From GCA-2861595 sp035525365 (GTDB taxonomy: Bacteria; Actinomycetota; Acidimicrobiia; Acidimicrobiales; GCA-2861595): 64,000 bases of DNA. The translations under genes were made by a program, and so were the position numbers. The number at the start of each line of letters is the position of its first letter. Position 1 is the first letter of the stretch. A model generated the notes under the pieces. It saw only the letters and a list, made by a program, of their open reading frames with translations. It ran no database searches and was not told where the DNA came from. The stretch covers positions 1 through 64,000 of the forward strand of contig DATLEK010000018.1 in NCBI GenBank assembly GCA_035525365.1, read 5' to 3'. Positions 42,288-50,377 of the stretch are shown piece after piece.

Positions 42288-43417
42288 GCTCGCTGGGGCG
42301 CCTGGTGGGTGAGCGCAGGATCCTGGTCTGCTGCGGCCCGGGTGGGGTGGGCAAGACATCAGTGGCTGCGGCGTTGGCCCTGGAGGGCGCCGTTCAGGGC
42401 CGGCGGGCGTGCGTGGTGACCATCGATCCCGCCCGTCGCCTGGCCGATGCCCTGGGGCTGGGCGAGCTGACCAACCAGCCTGGCACGGTGGCCGGCGAGT
42501 GGCCCGGCGAGCTGTGGGCGCTGATGCTGGACACGGCCTCGACGTTCGACGATCTGGTCCGCCGCTACGCCCGCACCCCCGAGCAGGCGGAGTCGATCCT
42601 GGGCAACCGCCTCTACCGCAACATCGCCGGGGCGCTGTCGGGGACCCAGGAGTACATGGCGACCGAGAAGCTCTACGAGCTGCACGAAGAGGGGCGCTTC
42701 GACCTCATCGTGGTGGACACCCCACCGACCCGCAACGCCCTCGACTTTCTCGACGCCCCCCGCCGGCTGGCCCGGTTCCTCGACAACCGGGTCTTCCGCC
42801 TGGTGGTGATGCCGACGCGGGCCTACCTCAGGGCGGTGAGCGTGGCGACCCAGGCCTTCCTGCGGACGGTGAGCAAGGTGGTGGGGTCGGAGGTGATTTC
42901 CGACGCAGTGGCCTTCTTCCAGGCCTTCGAGGGCATGGAAAAGGGCTTCCGGGACCGGGCCCGGGAGGTGGACCGGCTGCTTCATTCCGGGTCGGCCGCC
43001 TTCGTGCTGGTGACCACGGCCCGGCGGGACGCGGTGGAGGAGGGGTCGTTCTTCGCCGGCCGCCTGGGCGACTACGGCTTCAAGGTGGAGGCGCTGGTGG
43101 TGAACCGGCTCCATCCCCGGTTCGGTGGCGGCGGCGGCGGTGGTGACCGGGGGCGGGCCCGCACCCTCGCCGGCACCCCACTCGGGGCGCTGTTCGCCAA
43201 CCTGGCCGACTTCCGCCAGGTGGCCGAGCGCGAGGAGGCCCATTTCGCCGCCCTGGCCGAGCAGGTGACGCCGGCGCCGGTGGTGCGGGTGCCGTTCCTG
43301 GCCGGCGACATCCACGATCTCGCCGGGCTGGCCGAACTCAACCGCTCGCTGTTCCCGCCCCCGCCGGCGGGGGGCCCGGGCGCCGCTACCCACTCTCCGG
43401 ACGTTGCGAGTACATAG
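42284..43417 (+). CDS. ArsA-family ATPase, second of pair
   Basis: 377 residues; 4-bp overlap with the partner. Walker A GPGGVGKTSVAAALA near 19-33, VTIDPARRLADALGL near 48, IVVDTPPTRNALDFLDAPRR near 145. A Gly-rich loop (RFGGGGGGGDRGR) lies near 285. Likely forms a heteromeric ATPase with the first ArsA protein. Its last codons and stop lie inside the stem of the following hairpin. Confidence 0.9.
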   Translation: MSSLGRLVGERRILVCCGPGGVGKTSVAAALALEGAVQGRRACVVTIDPARRLADALGLGELTNQPGTVAGEWPGELWALMLDTASTFDDLVRRYARTPEQAESILGNRLYRNIAGALSGTQEYMATEKLYELHEEGRFDLIVVDTPPTRNALDFLDAPRRLARFLDNRVFRLVVMPTRAYLRAVSVATQAFLRTVSKVVGSEVISDAVAFFQAFEGMEKGFRDRAREVDRLLHSGSAAFVLVTTARRDAVEEGSFFAGRLGDYGFKVEALVVNRLHPRFGGGGGGGDRGRARTLAGTPLGALFANLADFRQVAEREEAHFAALAEQVTPAPVVRVPFLAGDIHDLAGLAELNRSLFPPPPAGGPGAATHSPDVAST

Positions 43418-43448
43418 GGGGCCGAAAACGCCCGGTATGTACTCGCAA
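43404..43448. terminator. Bidirectional hairpin terminator
   Basis: Perfect 12-bp arms TTGCGAGTACAT / ATGTACTCGCAA with an inner GGGC/GCCC stem and loop CGAAAAC, between convergent ArsA and STAS genes (stops 43,417 and 43,454). No T-tract. Long arms make it a strong RNA hairpin in either direction. Confidence 0.6.
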
Positions 43449-43453
43449 GCTAG

Positions 43454-43807
43454 CTACGAGGTGGGTTCTGAGGGGGTGAGGAGGGCGGCGGCGGCCTCCT
43501 CGACGGTCTCGGCCACGGTGACGATGCGGTCGAAGCCGGTGGTGCGCAGCAGGCGGACCAGCGTGGGGCGGTTGCAGGCCACGGCGACATCGCCACCTAG
43601 CTCACGAGCCCGGCGGATCCCTCCGATGAGGGCTCCGAGGCCGGCGGAGTCCACGAAAGGGACGCCGGACATGTCGATCAGCAAACAGGGACTGGACGCC
43701 AACTCAGCCAGGGACTGGCGGAACTGGCTGACCGTGAACGCGTCCAACTCACCAACCGGGCGGCAGATGGTGTACCCATCGGCCACCTCAGTCTGGATGT
43801 CGAGCAA
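43454..43807 (-). CDS. STAS-domain anti-sigma factor antagonist
   Basis: 117 residues from TTG 43807. The start is decided by an AGGAGG 8 bp upstream; no ATG or GTG is suitably placed. YTICRPVGELDAFTVSQFRQ and the phosphorylatable serine motif MSGVPFVDSAGLGALIGG near 55-72 are typical of SpoIIAA/RsbV proteins, which bind anti-sigma kinases when unphosphorylated. No kinase or sigma gene is adjacent, so partners are elsewhere. Confidence 0.9.
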   Translation of the reverse strand: MLDIQTEVADGYTICRPVGELDAFTVSQFRQSLAELASSPCLLIDMSGVPFVDSAGLGALIGGIRRARELGGDVAVACNRPTLVRLLRTTGFDRIVTVAETVEEAAAALLTPSEPTS

Positions 43808-43872
43808 ATGCTTTCCTCCTGGCAGACGGCCTTCCGATGGTACCCCTGCCGGCGGCCGGTTACCCTCGGGCC

Positions 43873-44286
43873 ATGCCCGACATCGTGGTGGCCAGCGACG
43901 AGGAGTGGGTCCTGGACGAGGTTCGCTCCGCCGTGTCGGGGGTGCCCGACGCAACGACACGTGAGGTCGTGACCGGTTTCGACGTCATCATCTCGGCCAA
44001 GCAGGCCCTGCCGGACCTGGTCGTCGTCGACATGCAGATCGGCAACATGGGGGGCATGGCGGTCTGCCTCGACCTCCGGTTGGAGGAGAGCGGGGGCCGT
44101 GTCGGGCACATCCCGGTGCTGATGCTGCTCGATCGCCGGGCCGATGTCTTCCTCGCCCGGCGCTCCGGAGCAGACGGCTGGCTGGTCAAGCCCCTCGACC
44201 CCATGCGGCTGCGCAAGGCGATCCGGGCCCTCCTGGCCGGCGACACCTACCACGACCAGTCCTACAAGCCTGAACCGGTCGGATGA
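43873..44286 (+). CDS. Response-regulator receiver-domain protein
   Basis: 137 residues, a lone receiver domain. Acidic pair in VASDEEW, phospho-Asp in LVVVDMQIGNMGG near 55, and the conserved Lys in GWLVKPLDP near 108. No output domain, so it would act by protein contact. TACCCT (43,861-43,866) ends 6 bp before the ATG, suggesting a leaderless transcript. Divergent from the STAS gene, with 65 bp between starts; the two may belong to one partner-switching pathway. Confidence 0.85.
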   Translation: MPDIVVASDEEWVLDEVRSAVSGVPDATTREVVTGFDVIISAKQALPDLVVVDMQIGNMGGMAVCLDLRLEESGGRVGHIPVLMLLDRRADVFLARRSGADGWLVKPLDPMRLRKAIRALLAGDTYHDQSYKPEPVG

Positions 44287-44340
44287 TCCCGCCGGCGGCC
44301 GGCCCGGCCGTCAACTCCGTCGGGTAGCATCCGAAGGCCA

Positions 44341-44415
44341 CGGGAAGTAGCGCAGCTTGGTTAGCGCGCAGCGTTCGGGACGCTGAGGCCGCGGGTTCGA
44401 ATCCCGCCTTCCCGA
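44341..44415 (+). tRNA. tRNA-Pro (anticodon CGG); attachment site of the conjugative element
   Basis: Full cloverleaf: acceptor CGGGAAG/CTTCCCG, D-stem GCGC/GCGC, anticodon arm CAGCG-TTCGGGA-CGCTG, T-arm GCGGG-TTCGAAT-CCCGC, discriminator A; CCA is not encoded. A tyrosine integrase gene reads toward it from 945 bp downstream, so the element very likely recombined at the 3' half of this gene (attL or attR about 44,385-44,415). The other attachment site is outside the window. Confidence 0.93.
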
Positions 44416-44476
44416 CAAGTAAAAGGGCTGGTCACAGGCTCGCGACAGGGCATGCCCGCCAGACGAGCCACCCCTC

Positions 44477-44537
44477 ATCCCACATTTATCCCACATCGCT
44501 TTAGCGCCGCGACCCTTCATCCCACATTCATCCCACA
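44477..44537. repeat. Four ATCCCACA direct repeats, putative integrase arm sites
   Basis: ATCCCACA at 44,477, 44,488, 44,519 and 44,530: two pairs, each with 11-bp spacing, 42 bp apart, 60-120 bp from the tRNA end. One-turn phasing next to an attachment site is what arm-type integrase or excisionase sites look like. Confidence 0.65.
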
Positions 44538-44647
44538 CTCGGGCCCGCGGTGCGGCAGCACCGGATTTGGGGCAGCGAGAGCCACGCGCCTCCCCCGGAT
44601 GTGCCGTGCGAGCGGAACCCGACGGCTGGCTCTGGCAACATGGACCC

Positions 44648-44917
44648 ATGGCTAGACGCCGCACCACCGTCGAACTCGACGAGCAGTTACTTGACGCCGC
44701 CGACGCCGAGGCCGAACGAACAGGCCGGTCGGAGGACGACGTGATCGAGGATGCCCTTCGACGGCACTTCGACGGCCGGCGGGCGAGCGTCGTTGACGAA
44801 GTGTGGGCGCGCAACGCTGGCGACGCCCTGAGCGAGGACGAAGCTCTGACCCTCGCCCGTAGCGAGCTACGGGCCATGCGGCAGGAGCGTGGAGTGGACG
44901 ACAAGGCCGCGTCGTAG
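44648..44917 (+). CDS. Ribbon-helix-helix antitoxin
   Basis: 89 residues from ATG 44648. RRRTTVELDEQLLDAADAEA and RSEDDVIEDALRRHF form an RHH DNA-binding domain; the acidic C-terminal half (ALSEDEALTLARSELRAM) would wrap the toxin. It is immediately followed by the PIN gene with no gap. Placed between tRNA and integrase, it looks like the addiction module of the conjugative element. Confidence 0.85.
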   Translation: MARRRTTVELDEQLLDAADAEAERTGRSEDDVIEDALRRHFDGRRASVVDEVWARNAGDALSEDEALTLARSELRAMRQERGVDDKAAS

Positions 44918-45328
44918 GTGGAGCGGGTCGTCCTCGACCCGGCGGTCCTTGTATCTGCCCTCATCTCGCCGCTGGGCAACCCCGCCGCCCTCTGGCGCGC
45001 GGTTCGCGACGAGCGGGTCGAGATCATCACCTCGCCACGGCTCCTGGCTGAGCTGGCCCGGGTCCTCGCCCGTCCCAAGTTCCGCCGCTACGCCACCGTG
45101 GAGGAGGTCGAGGCCTTCGTGGCGGAGGTGGCCCGCTACGGAACTCCCATCTCTGACCCCGCCAACCCTCCTCCGGTCAGCCGCGACCCGAACGACGACT
45201 ACCTGGTGGCGCTTGCCCGGTCGGCGGCTGCTGGCGCCATTGTGAGCGGTGACCACGACCTGACCGAGATGGCGGACGCCGACCCGCCCGTGCTTACGCC
45301 GGCAGCCGCTGTCGATCGGCTTCTCTGA
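44918..45328 (+). CDS. PIN_3-family toxin (COG1569 type)
   Basis: 136 residues from GTG 44918, directly after the antitoxin stop. VVLDPAVLVSALISPLGNPA at the N-terminus, SPRLLAELARVLARPKFRR in the middle, SRDPNDDYLVALA and IVSGDHDLTEM at the C-terminus give all PIN acidic positions. Looks intact; probable RNase. Confidence 0.87.
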   Translation: MERVVLDPAVLVSALISPLGNPAALWRAVRDERVEIITSPRLLAELARVLARPKFRRYATVEEVEAFVAEVARYGTPISDPANPPPVSRDPNDDYLVALARSAAAGAIVSGDHDLTEMADADPPVLTPAAAVDRLL

Positions 45329-45359
45329 CGCCCAGCGTCCCCGTGCCCGCGCCGGGGTG

Positions 45360-46505
45360 TCAGCTGGCCGCTGGACGCATGAAGCGGCTGCCCATTTGCT
45401 CTGCGGCCCGGCGATCGCCCTCGCTCGTCGCCTGCGCGTAGACAGCCAACGTGAGTCGGGGGTCCGAGTGGCCGAGACGAGATTGCGCCGTTTTCAGATC
45501 AACGCCCTCGGCCACAAGGCCCGTCGCGTTGGCACGGCGCAGATCGTGAAATCCCAGGGTGGGCTTCTTGCGCGTCTTGCCCGGTCGTTTCGGATCAGGT
45601 GTTTCCTCGTAGTGCCCGGCCCCCACCACAGCGGGGACCCAATCCCGTTGGTACCAGTGGCTGTAATCGAGCGGGCCGCCACCAGGGGAGACGAACACGT
45701 ATGCCCGCGAATCTGAGCCGGTCAGGCCACGGCGCGCCAAGTGGCGTCCCAGCATGTCCATGAGGGGCGCCGGAACGGTGAGCGTGCGGCAGCCGGCAGC
45801 CGACTTCGGAGGCCCTTCCACCATCGCCCCCCCTGGTCCCCTGGTCCGCTGCCACGCAACTGCGAGGGTGGAGGGCAGAAAATCGAGCCGTCCAACCTTC
45901 AGGCCCGCGCACTCCGCCCACCGGAGCCCAAGTACCGCTCCGAGGTACAGCATCGGGCGAATGTCGTCGCGCATCGCCGCCGCGATCACGCCCAACTCGT
46001 CGGCGTCGACGATGTGGCTCTCGGTACTTCTGACGGCGGGAAGCTTGATTCCTCGGCATGGTGAACGACCGATCAACTCCGCCTCGACAGCAGCGTTGAG
46101 AATGGCGTGAAGCGTTCCGTACTGTCGCCGCACGGTTCTCGGCGCGGCCCGCTTGCACCACTCGTTCACGAGCGACTGAACCTCTCTCGAAGTGATCGTG
46201 CCCACCGGTCGTGGTCCGAGCTTCGGCTTCAGGTGGACGCGCACGATCGTCTCGTCGCGGGCAAGGGTTGTCGGACGCTTGGCCGGGTTGGTGGTCAGCC
46301 ACTCCGAAGCCAGCTCGCCGAAGGGTGTCGCCGCTCCACGAGGGTCGACCCAGATGCCTCGCCCGCGGTCAGTACGTTCGGTGTCCTGATAGGACACCGC
46401 TTCTCTCTTCGTTCGGAACGTGCGTTGATACATACGCCCGCCGGGGTCACGCAGCTTCACGTCGTACCGAACGCCGGTCGCGGTGTGTCGTACTTCGATG
46501 CTCAT
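45360..46505 (-). CDS. int: Tyrosine recombinase (integrase)
   Basis: 381 residues from ATG 46505. N-terminal arm-binding domain (YDVKLRDPGGRMYQRTFRTK), SAM-like core-binding domain (LASEWLTTNPAKRPTTLA) and catalytic domain with Arg in LGLRWAECAGL, HxxR in FHDLRRANATGL, and LGHSDPRLTLAVYAQ with the His and nucleophilic Tyr. Catalyses integration and excision at tRNA-Pro. 4-bp overlap with the excisionase gene upstream. Confidence 0.95.
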   Translation of the reverse strand: MSIEVRHTATGVRYDVKLRDPGGRMYQRTFRTKREAVSYQDTERTDRGRGIWVDPRGAATPFGELASEWLTTNPAKRPTTLARDETIVRVHLKPKLGPRPVGTITSREVQSLVNEWCKRAAPRTVRRQYGTLHAILNAAVEAELIGRSPCRGIKLPAVRSTESHIVDADELGVIAAAMRDDIRPMLYLGAVLGLRWAECAGLKVGRLDFLPSTLAVAWQRTRGPGGAMVEGPPKSAAGCRTLTVPAPLMDMLGRHLARRGLTGSDSRAYVFVSPGGGPLDYSHWYQRDWVPAVVGAGHYEETPDPKRPGKTRKKPTLGFHDLRRANATGLVAEGVDLKTAQSRLGHSDPRLTLAVYAQATSEGDRRAAEQMGSRFMRPAAS

Positions 46506-46747
46506 TTCTGATCCTTTCGTGTCTGCTTCTTCGGCCTGCCACTCCGGCGATCTGGATGACGGGCGATCCATCGTTCTATGGCGGCCTTCTCCCACACCCG
46601 TCCGGTTCGGAGGGCAGCAGCCGGCATGGGAAAGTCGGGGTAGGCGCGCGCAAGTTGATCCACGCGTTGGCGGCTGACACCGCCGAGAAGCTCCGCTACC
46701 TCCGCGACTCCCACCAGTTCCCTCACCACACCAGAGAACCCTAGCAT
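46502..46747 (-). CDS. Excisionase-like HTH protein
   Basis: 81 residues. VGVAEVAELLGGVSRQRVDQ then YPDFPMPAAALRTGRVWEKA with IERWIARH is an AlpA/MerR-type winged HTH with a basic tail (RSGRPKKQTRKDQK). Its stop overlaps the integrase start by 4 bp, the classic place for a recombination directionality factor. Confidence 0.82.
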   Translation of the reverse strand: MLGFSGVVRELVGVAEVAELLGGVSRQRVDQLARAYPDFPMPAAALRTGRVWEKAAIERWIARHPDRRSGRPKKQTRKDQK

Positions 46748-46751
46748 TACC

Positions 46752-47042
46752 CTAGTCTGTCGACAAGATATTCAGTCTTCCCTGATCCGGATGCCGTTCG
46801 CGCAGGCGGGCCACGAACTCGTGCAAGGCCACGAGCGGGACCCGTCGGCACGAGCCGATCCGCACTGATTCGATGGCGCCGGCCAGAAGGAGCTCGTACA
46901 GCTTGCTGCGGCCAATGCCGAGCAGGTCTGCGGCTTCCTCCGGCTTCAGCAACAGCTTCTCAATGGTCGTTCGACCTCGGAAGTTCGAACCACCGAGGGC
47001 CTCTGCGGGGGCGGACGACGAAACGGTGCTGGACTCTGACAT
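46752..47042 (-). CDS. Helix-turn-helix regulator (excisionase family)
   Basis: 96 residues from ATG 47042, picked because AAGGAG lies 6 bp upstream (the ATG at 47048 touches the SD). KPEEAADLLGIGRSKLYELL then SVRIGSCRRVPLVALHEFVA is a standard HTH_17 domain. Element-encoded regulator or second RDF candidate. Motif GGGCGTAGAG lies 58 bp upstream. Confidence 0.8.
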   Translation of the reverse strand: MSESSTVSSSAPAEALGGSNFRGRTTIEKLLLKPEEAADLLGIGRSKLYELLLAGAIESVRIGSCRRVPLVALHEFVARLRERHPDQGRLNILSTD

Positions 47043-47095
47043 GGTCATCTCCTTGCGGTTGCTGCGGTCCTCGCCCGTGCGGCGCCATCCGCGGT

Positions 47096-47115
47096 GCCCC
47101 TCTACGCCCACCTCG
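47096..47115 (-). promoter_or_regulatory. Element motif GGGCGTAGAG, copy a
   Basis: CGAGGTGGGCGTAGAGGGGC read on the minus strand; core at 47,100-47,109. One of four copies, each at the head of a transcription unit of the element. Confidence 0.6.
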
Positions 47116-47147
47116 AGCCCAATTCGGCACCAGAAACTCGATGGCCC

Positions 47148-48005
47148 TCACGGCGACACCCGCTTGAGCGTGGATTCAGCACGGTTGCGCCGCTCACGCA
47201 GCCATCGGACGGTTAGGCCGCTGGCGGGCGCGAGTTCGCGCAGCTTCACACCGCCGATGCGGGTTGCCGCTATAAGCGAGGCGTCGCTGGCGGTCATCGC
47301 CCCCGAGGCGACGGCGTCGTTCAGCAAGCCGAGCAGATGCTCAGCGCCCGAGCGAACGGGCGGCTCCTCCGATGTGGCAAGGCGCAGCTCGGCGCGTTGT
47401 TCGGCGAGGCGTCGGCGCCGGTCGCGACAAAGCTGCTTGAGCACGTCCAACACGATGTTGGCGGCGACGCGCTCGGGTCTGGCGTCGCTCGGATAGGTGC
47501 GAATGCGCTCCCAGGCGGTCGCCACCACCATGGCGTCGACCTCCTCGGGCTCGCCCGCCCACGCACACGCCATAGCAACGGCCCGGAGACCTGGAACAAG
47601 GGCTTGCAGCACGGTGCGCGCCGCTAACTCGTCGTCGCGGGCCAAGAGCGCGAGCACGGCCAGCACCCGGTCGCTGGCGACGGGCGCCTGCCGCCTTTGC
47701 ACATAGGCGACCAGGGCAGGAAGGTCAACGAAGGCACGCAGCGCTTGGTGTTCGTCGGCCCACTTCGCCAGTCGGCGGGTGGAATCAGGTGAGCAGGACA
47801 GCCGCTGCCACTCGGAGTCGAGGGCGGCAAAGAGATGTTCGGGGGGCACGGGCAGCTCCTTTTCCTTGGCTGCCAGCGAGCGTGCGCCCCACCCCTCATC
47901 GCCGGTCTCACGGCGGACCTCACGATCAACCTCACATTTCAGAAAAACTTGGCCAACCCTCACGTCCGACCTCACTTCTTGGCTCATGGCCGCGTTGGTC
48001 GTCAT
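47148..48005 (-). CDS. Sigma-factor-like protein
   Basis: 285 residues. A helical middle (VVATAWERIRTYPSDARPER, then VAANIVLDVLKQLCRDRRRR) resembles sigma region 2, and the C-terminal LIAATRIGGVKLRELAPASG with LTVRWLRERRNRAESTLKR has the look of a region 4 HTH with its basic recognition helix. The N-terminal 90 residues are unassigned. No catalytic motif. May direct RNA polymerase to the element's own promoters, an inference. Start ATG 48005 overlaps the NlpC stop by 4 bp; ATG 47987 is an alternative. Confidence 0.6.
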   Translation of the reverse strand: MTTNAAMSQEVRSDVRVGQVFLKCEVDREVRRETGDEGWGARSLAAKEKELPVPPEHLFAALDSEWQRLSCSPDSTRRLAKWADEHQALRAFVDLPALVAYVQRRQAPVASDRVLAVLALLARDDELAARTVLQALVPGLRAVAMACAWAGEPEEVDAMVVATAWERIRTYPSDARPERVAANIVLDVLKQLCRDRRRRLAEQRAELRLATSEEPPVRSGAEHLLGLLNDAVASGAMTASDASLIAATRIGGVKLRELAPASGLTVRWLRERRNRAESTLKRVSP

Positions 48006-48520
48006 GGCCGCGGCGTCGCTTCGCCGTGCAGAACCCGGCGCACGGCCTGCACCGAACCTGGCCGGAGCGGCTTGACCGACACGACCTCGCCGCTGTGGGG
48101 GGCGATGATCACCGTGTTGTCCCCGGCGTAGATGGCGACGTGGCCGAAGTCGCGCACTGGGCGCCCGCCGCGGCTGAACACCAAGTCGCCGGGGCGCAGG
48201 TCCGTCAGGTCAACAGCGACGCCGGTGCGGATCAGCTCGGCCGTGGTGCGGGGCACGGTGACACCCGCCTGGCGGTAGGCCCACTGCACCAGTCCCGAGC
48301 AGTCGAAGCCGGCCGACGGCGATGCCCCGCCCCACACATAAGGCGTGCCGAGGACGCTTCGCGCCGCGGCGAGCACGGCTTCCACCCGGTCGTCGGTGGT
48401 CCCGACGGCAGCGACGGCGGCCGTGGCAGGGCCTGATCTGGCGCCGGCGACCACGAGCAGGGGCATGCCGACGCCGAAGGCGAGCAGGACGACGAGGCAG
48501 GAGACAGCGATCTTGGCCAT
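48002..48520 (-). CDS. NlpC/P60 peptidoglycan hydrolase
   Basis: 172 residues. Signal/TM segment (VSCLVVLLAFGVGMPLLVVA), then NlpC/P60 domain: SVLGTPYVWGGASPSAGFDC with catalytic Cys in DCSGLVQWAY, His in FGHVAIYAGDN and the third polar residue in APHSGEVVS. D,L-endopeptidase expected to open the wall locally for the conjugation channel (VirB1-like role). ATG follows the GGGCGTAGAG motif by only 4 bp. Confidence 0.9.
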   Translation of the reverse strand: MAKIAVSCLVVLLAFGVGMPLLVVAGARSGPATAAVAAVGTTDDRVEAVLAAARSVLGTPYVWGGASPSAGFDCSGLVQWAYRQAGVTVPRTTAELIRTGVAVDLTDLRPGDLVFSRGGRPVRDFGHVAIYAGDNTVIIAPHSGEVVSVKPLRPGSVQAVRRVLHGEATPRP

Positions 48521-48580
48521 GTCCCTCTACGCCCACCTCGGACCGACAAGTTCCGTTTCTGGATCGGGATGGGCGTAGAG
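48521..48580. promoter_or_regulatory. Divergent control region with motif copies b and c
   Basis: GGGCGTAGAG on the minus strand at 48,525-48,534 (before the NlpC gene, 4 bp from its ATG) and on the plus strand at 48,571-48,580 (34 bp before the transfer operon's first ATG). The two face away from each other and should drive both arms of the element. Confidence 0.6.
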
Positions 48581-48614
48581 GGGCGTTCACCCGCTGTCCG
48601 AAGAAAGGCTCTCC

Positions 48615-48899
48615 ATGCCCGCGCTGCTTGCCCAGGTCAACGTCAGCCCCACCAGCTCCGGGCTGCCCGGAGGACCCCTCCTCCAACAGATGCTCAACTG
48701 GCTCGGCCAGTTGGCCCTGTGGGGCTCGCTCGCCTCCATCCTGCTCGGGGCCGCCCTCTTCGGCATCGCCCAGCAATCGGGGAACTACTCCGGTGGCTAC
48801 CGGGGCAAGCAACTCGCTCTTGCCGGCGTGGTCGGCGCCTGTCTGGCCGGCATCGCCCCAACCGCGGTCAACATGTTGTTCGGCGCGGCGCGGGGGTGA
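48615..48899 (+). CDS. Small two-TM protein, VirB2/TrbC pilin-like
   Basis: 94 residues with two hydrophobic helices (LGQLALWGSLASILLGAALF and LALAGVVGACLAGIAP). Size, two TM segments and place at the head of the transfer genes suggest a VirB2-type subunit or small channel component. SD GAAAGG before ATG 48615. Not a confident family match. Confidence 0.65.
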   Translation: MPALLAQVNVSPTSSGLPGGPLLQQMLNWLGQLALWGSLASILLGAALFGIAQQSGNYSGGYRGKQLALAGVVGACLAGIAPTAVNMLFGAARG

Positions 48900-50377
48900 G
48901 GACACGCCGGGTCGCTGTCGCTGCGACCCTCGGGGTCGGCGCGTGGTGGGCGGCCGCCGCGCCCGCAGCGGCGGCTCCGCCCGGCGTTGGTGTCATTCGC
49001 GACTTTGTCGGCGGCGTGGCCGGCTGGGGCTTCGATCGCATCACCGCGGGCATCGCCGCTTGGGTGCTCGGCGCGCTGGGGAGCTTCATCGAGGGCATCC
49101 TCGGCTTTCTCTCCACCTCGGCGCGCCCCGACGTGCAGTCCGTGTGGTTCGCCGGGCCTGACTCCCCCTACGCCTCGGTCCGCGCCATCGCCGGCGCCCT
49201 CATGGTGGCCTTCGCCCTGCTCGGTTTGGTGAGCGGGCTGTTGAAAGGCGACGCCGGGGGAATGGCCCGGCGCATCGCCGTTGGACTTCCCCTCACCGTG
49301 GTCGCCATGGTGGCCACCACCGCGGTGGTGGCCAAGGGCCTGGCGCTGACCGACGCCCTGTCCGCTGAGGTGCTCGACCCCGCCGGCTCCGACGCCGCTA
49401 GCTTTCTGGGGGCGATCAGCAGCGGGGCCTCCGGTACCGGCGGCGGCTTCGCCGTGGTCGTGGTGGCGCTGGTCGGCGTCGTTGCCGGACTCGTCGTGTG
49501 GGTGGAGCTACTGGTGCGTTCCGCGCTGGTTTACCTGCTCGTCGCCCTCAGTCCGCTGGCCTTCGCCACCACCGTGTGGCCGGCCACCAAGGGCGTGGCC
49601 CGGCGCCTGGTGGAGCTGTTGGTCGCCGTGGTGGTGTCCAAGTTGGTCGTGTGCATCGCTCTGGCCACCGGCGTAGCTGCTCTGGCCGGCGCAGTGGGCG
49701 AGGGACGCGGCCCCGACAGTGCCGGGATGGCCGGTGGCCTCGGAGCCCTCATCGTCGGCTGCGCCGTGTTGGCCATGGCCGCCTTCTCGCCCTTCGTGGT
49801 GCTGCGCCTCATGCCCCTGGCCGAGGCCGCCGTGGTGGCCCAGGGTCTGTCGCGCGCGCCGATGAGGGGGGCGACTTCGGCCATGGCTACCTACGCCACG
49901 GCCACAGGGGGCTTGTCGCGTCTGGCCGGTCCTGCCATGTCCGGGGCGACGGGTCGCATGGGGTCGGCGGGCGGCGGGACGGCCGGCCCTCCCGGTGCGC
50001 CGGGTGCGCCGGGCGCCGGCGGAAACAGCGATGCTCTAGGCGCGGCTCGCTCTGGCGGAACCTCGGGTTCGGCGGCTGGGGCCACTCCGCCTGCCAGCCC
50101 GGCTGCATCGACCGCGGGGGCGAAGGCGGCCGGCAGTGCGACCCCATCGGCCGGGGCCGGGAACGCCTCGTCGCCGCGCGACACGGCAACGTCACCCCAG
50201 TCGGCGGCCAAGGCGCCGCGGCGATCGACGCCACCGCCTCTGAGTTCGGGTGCAACCAATGGCGAAGCAGCCTCGCCTGCCCAGCGGCGTCGCGCCGCGA
50301 GCCCGCCAGAAGTCCCACCGCCCAAGTCCCCGGCCCGTCGACCCCGTCTGGAAGGAGGCGACGATGCCCGGCGCTGA
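48896..50377 (+). CDS. VirB6/TrbL-like inner-membrane channel protein
   Basis: 493 residues from GTG 48896, overlapping the previous stop by 4 bp. Signal-like start, then six to seven TM helices (to about 320), followed by a long Gly/Ala/Pro/Ser-rich disordered tail. Layout matches TrbL/VirB6 proteins of Gram-positive type IV systems. Next gene starts 14 bp before its end. Confidence 0.8.
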   Translation: MRTRRVAVAATLGVGAWWAAAAPAAAAPPGVGVIRDFVGGVAGWGFDRITAGIAAWVLGALGSFIEGILGFLSTSARPDVQSVWFAGPDSPYASVRAIAGALMVAFALLGLVSGLLKGDAGGMARRIAVGLPLTVVAMVATTAVVAKGLALTDALSAEVLDPAGSDAASFLGAISSGASGTGGGFAVVVVALVGVVAGLVVWVELLVRSALVYLLVALSPLAFATTVWPATKGVARRLVELLVAVVVSKLVVCIALATGVAALAGAVGEGRGPDSAGMAGGLGALIVGCAVLAMAAFSPFVVLRLMPLAEAAVVAQGLSRAPMRGATSAMATYATATGGLSRLAGPAMSGATGRMGSAGGGTAGPPGAPGAPGAGGNSDALGAARSGGTSGSAAGATPPASPAASTAGAKAAGSATPSAGAGNASSPRDTATSPQSAAKAPRRSTPPPLSSGATNGEAASPAQRRRAASPPEVPPPKSPARRPRLEGGDDARR

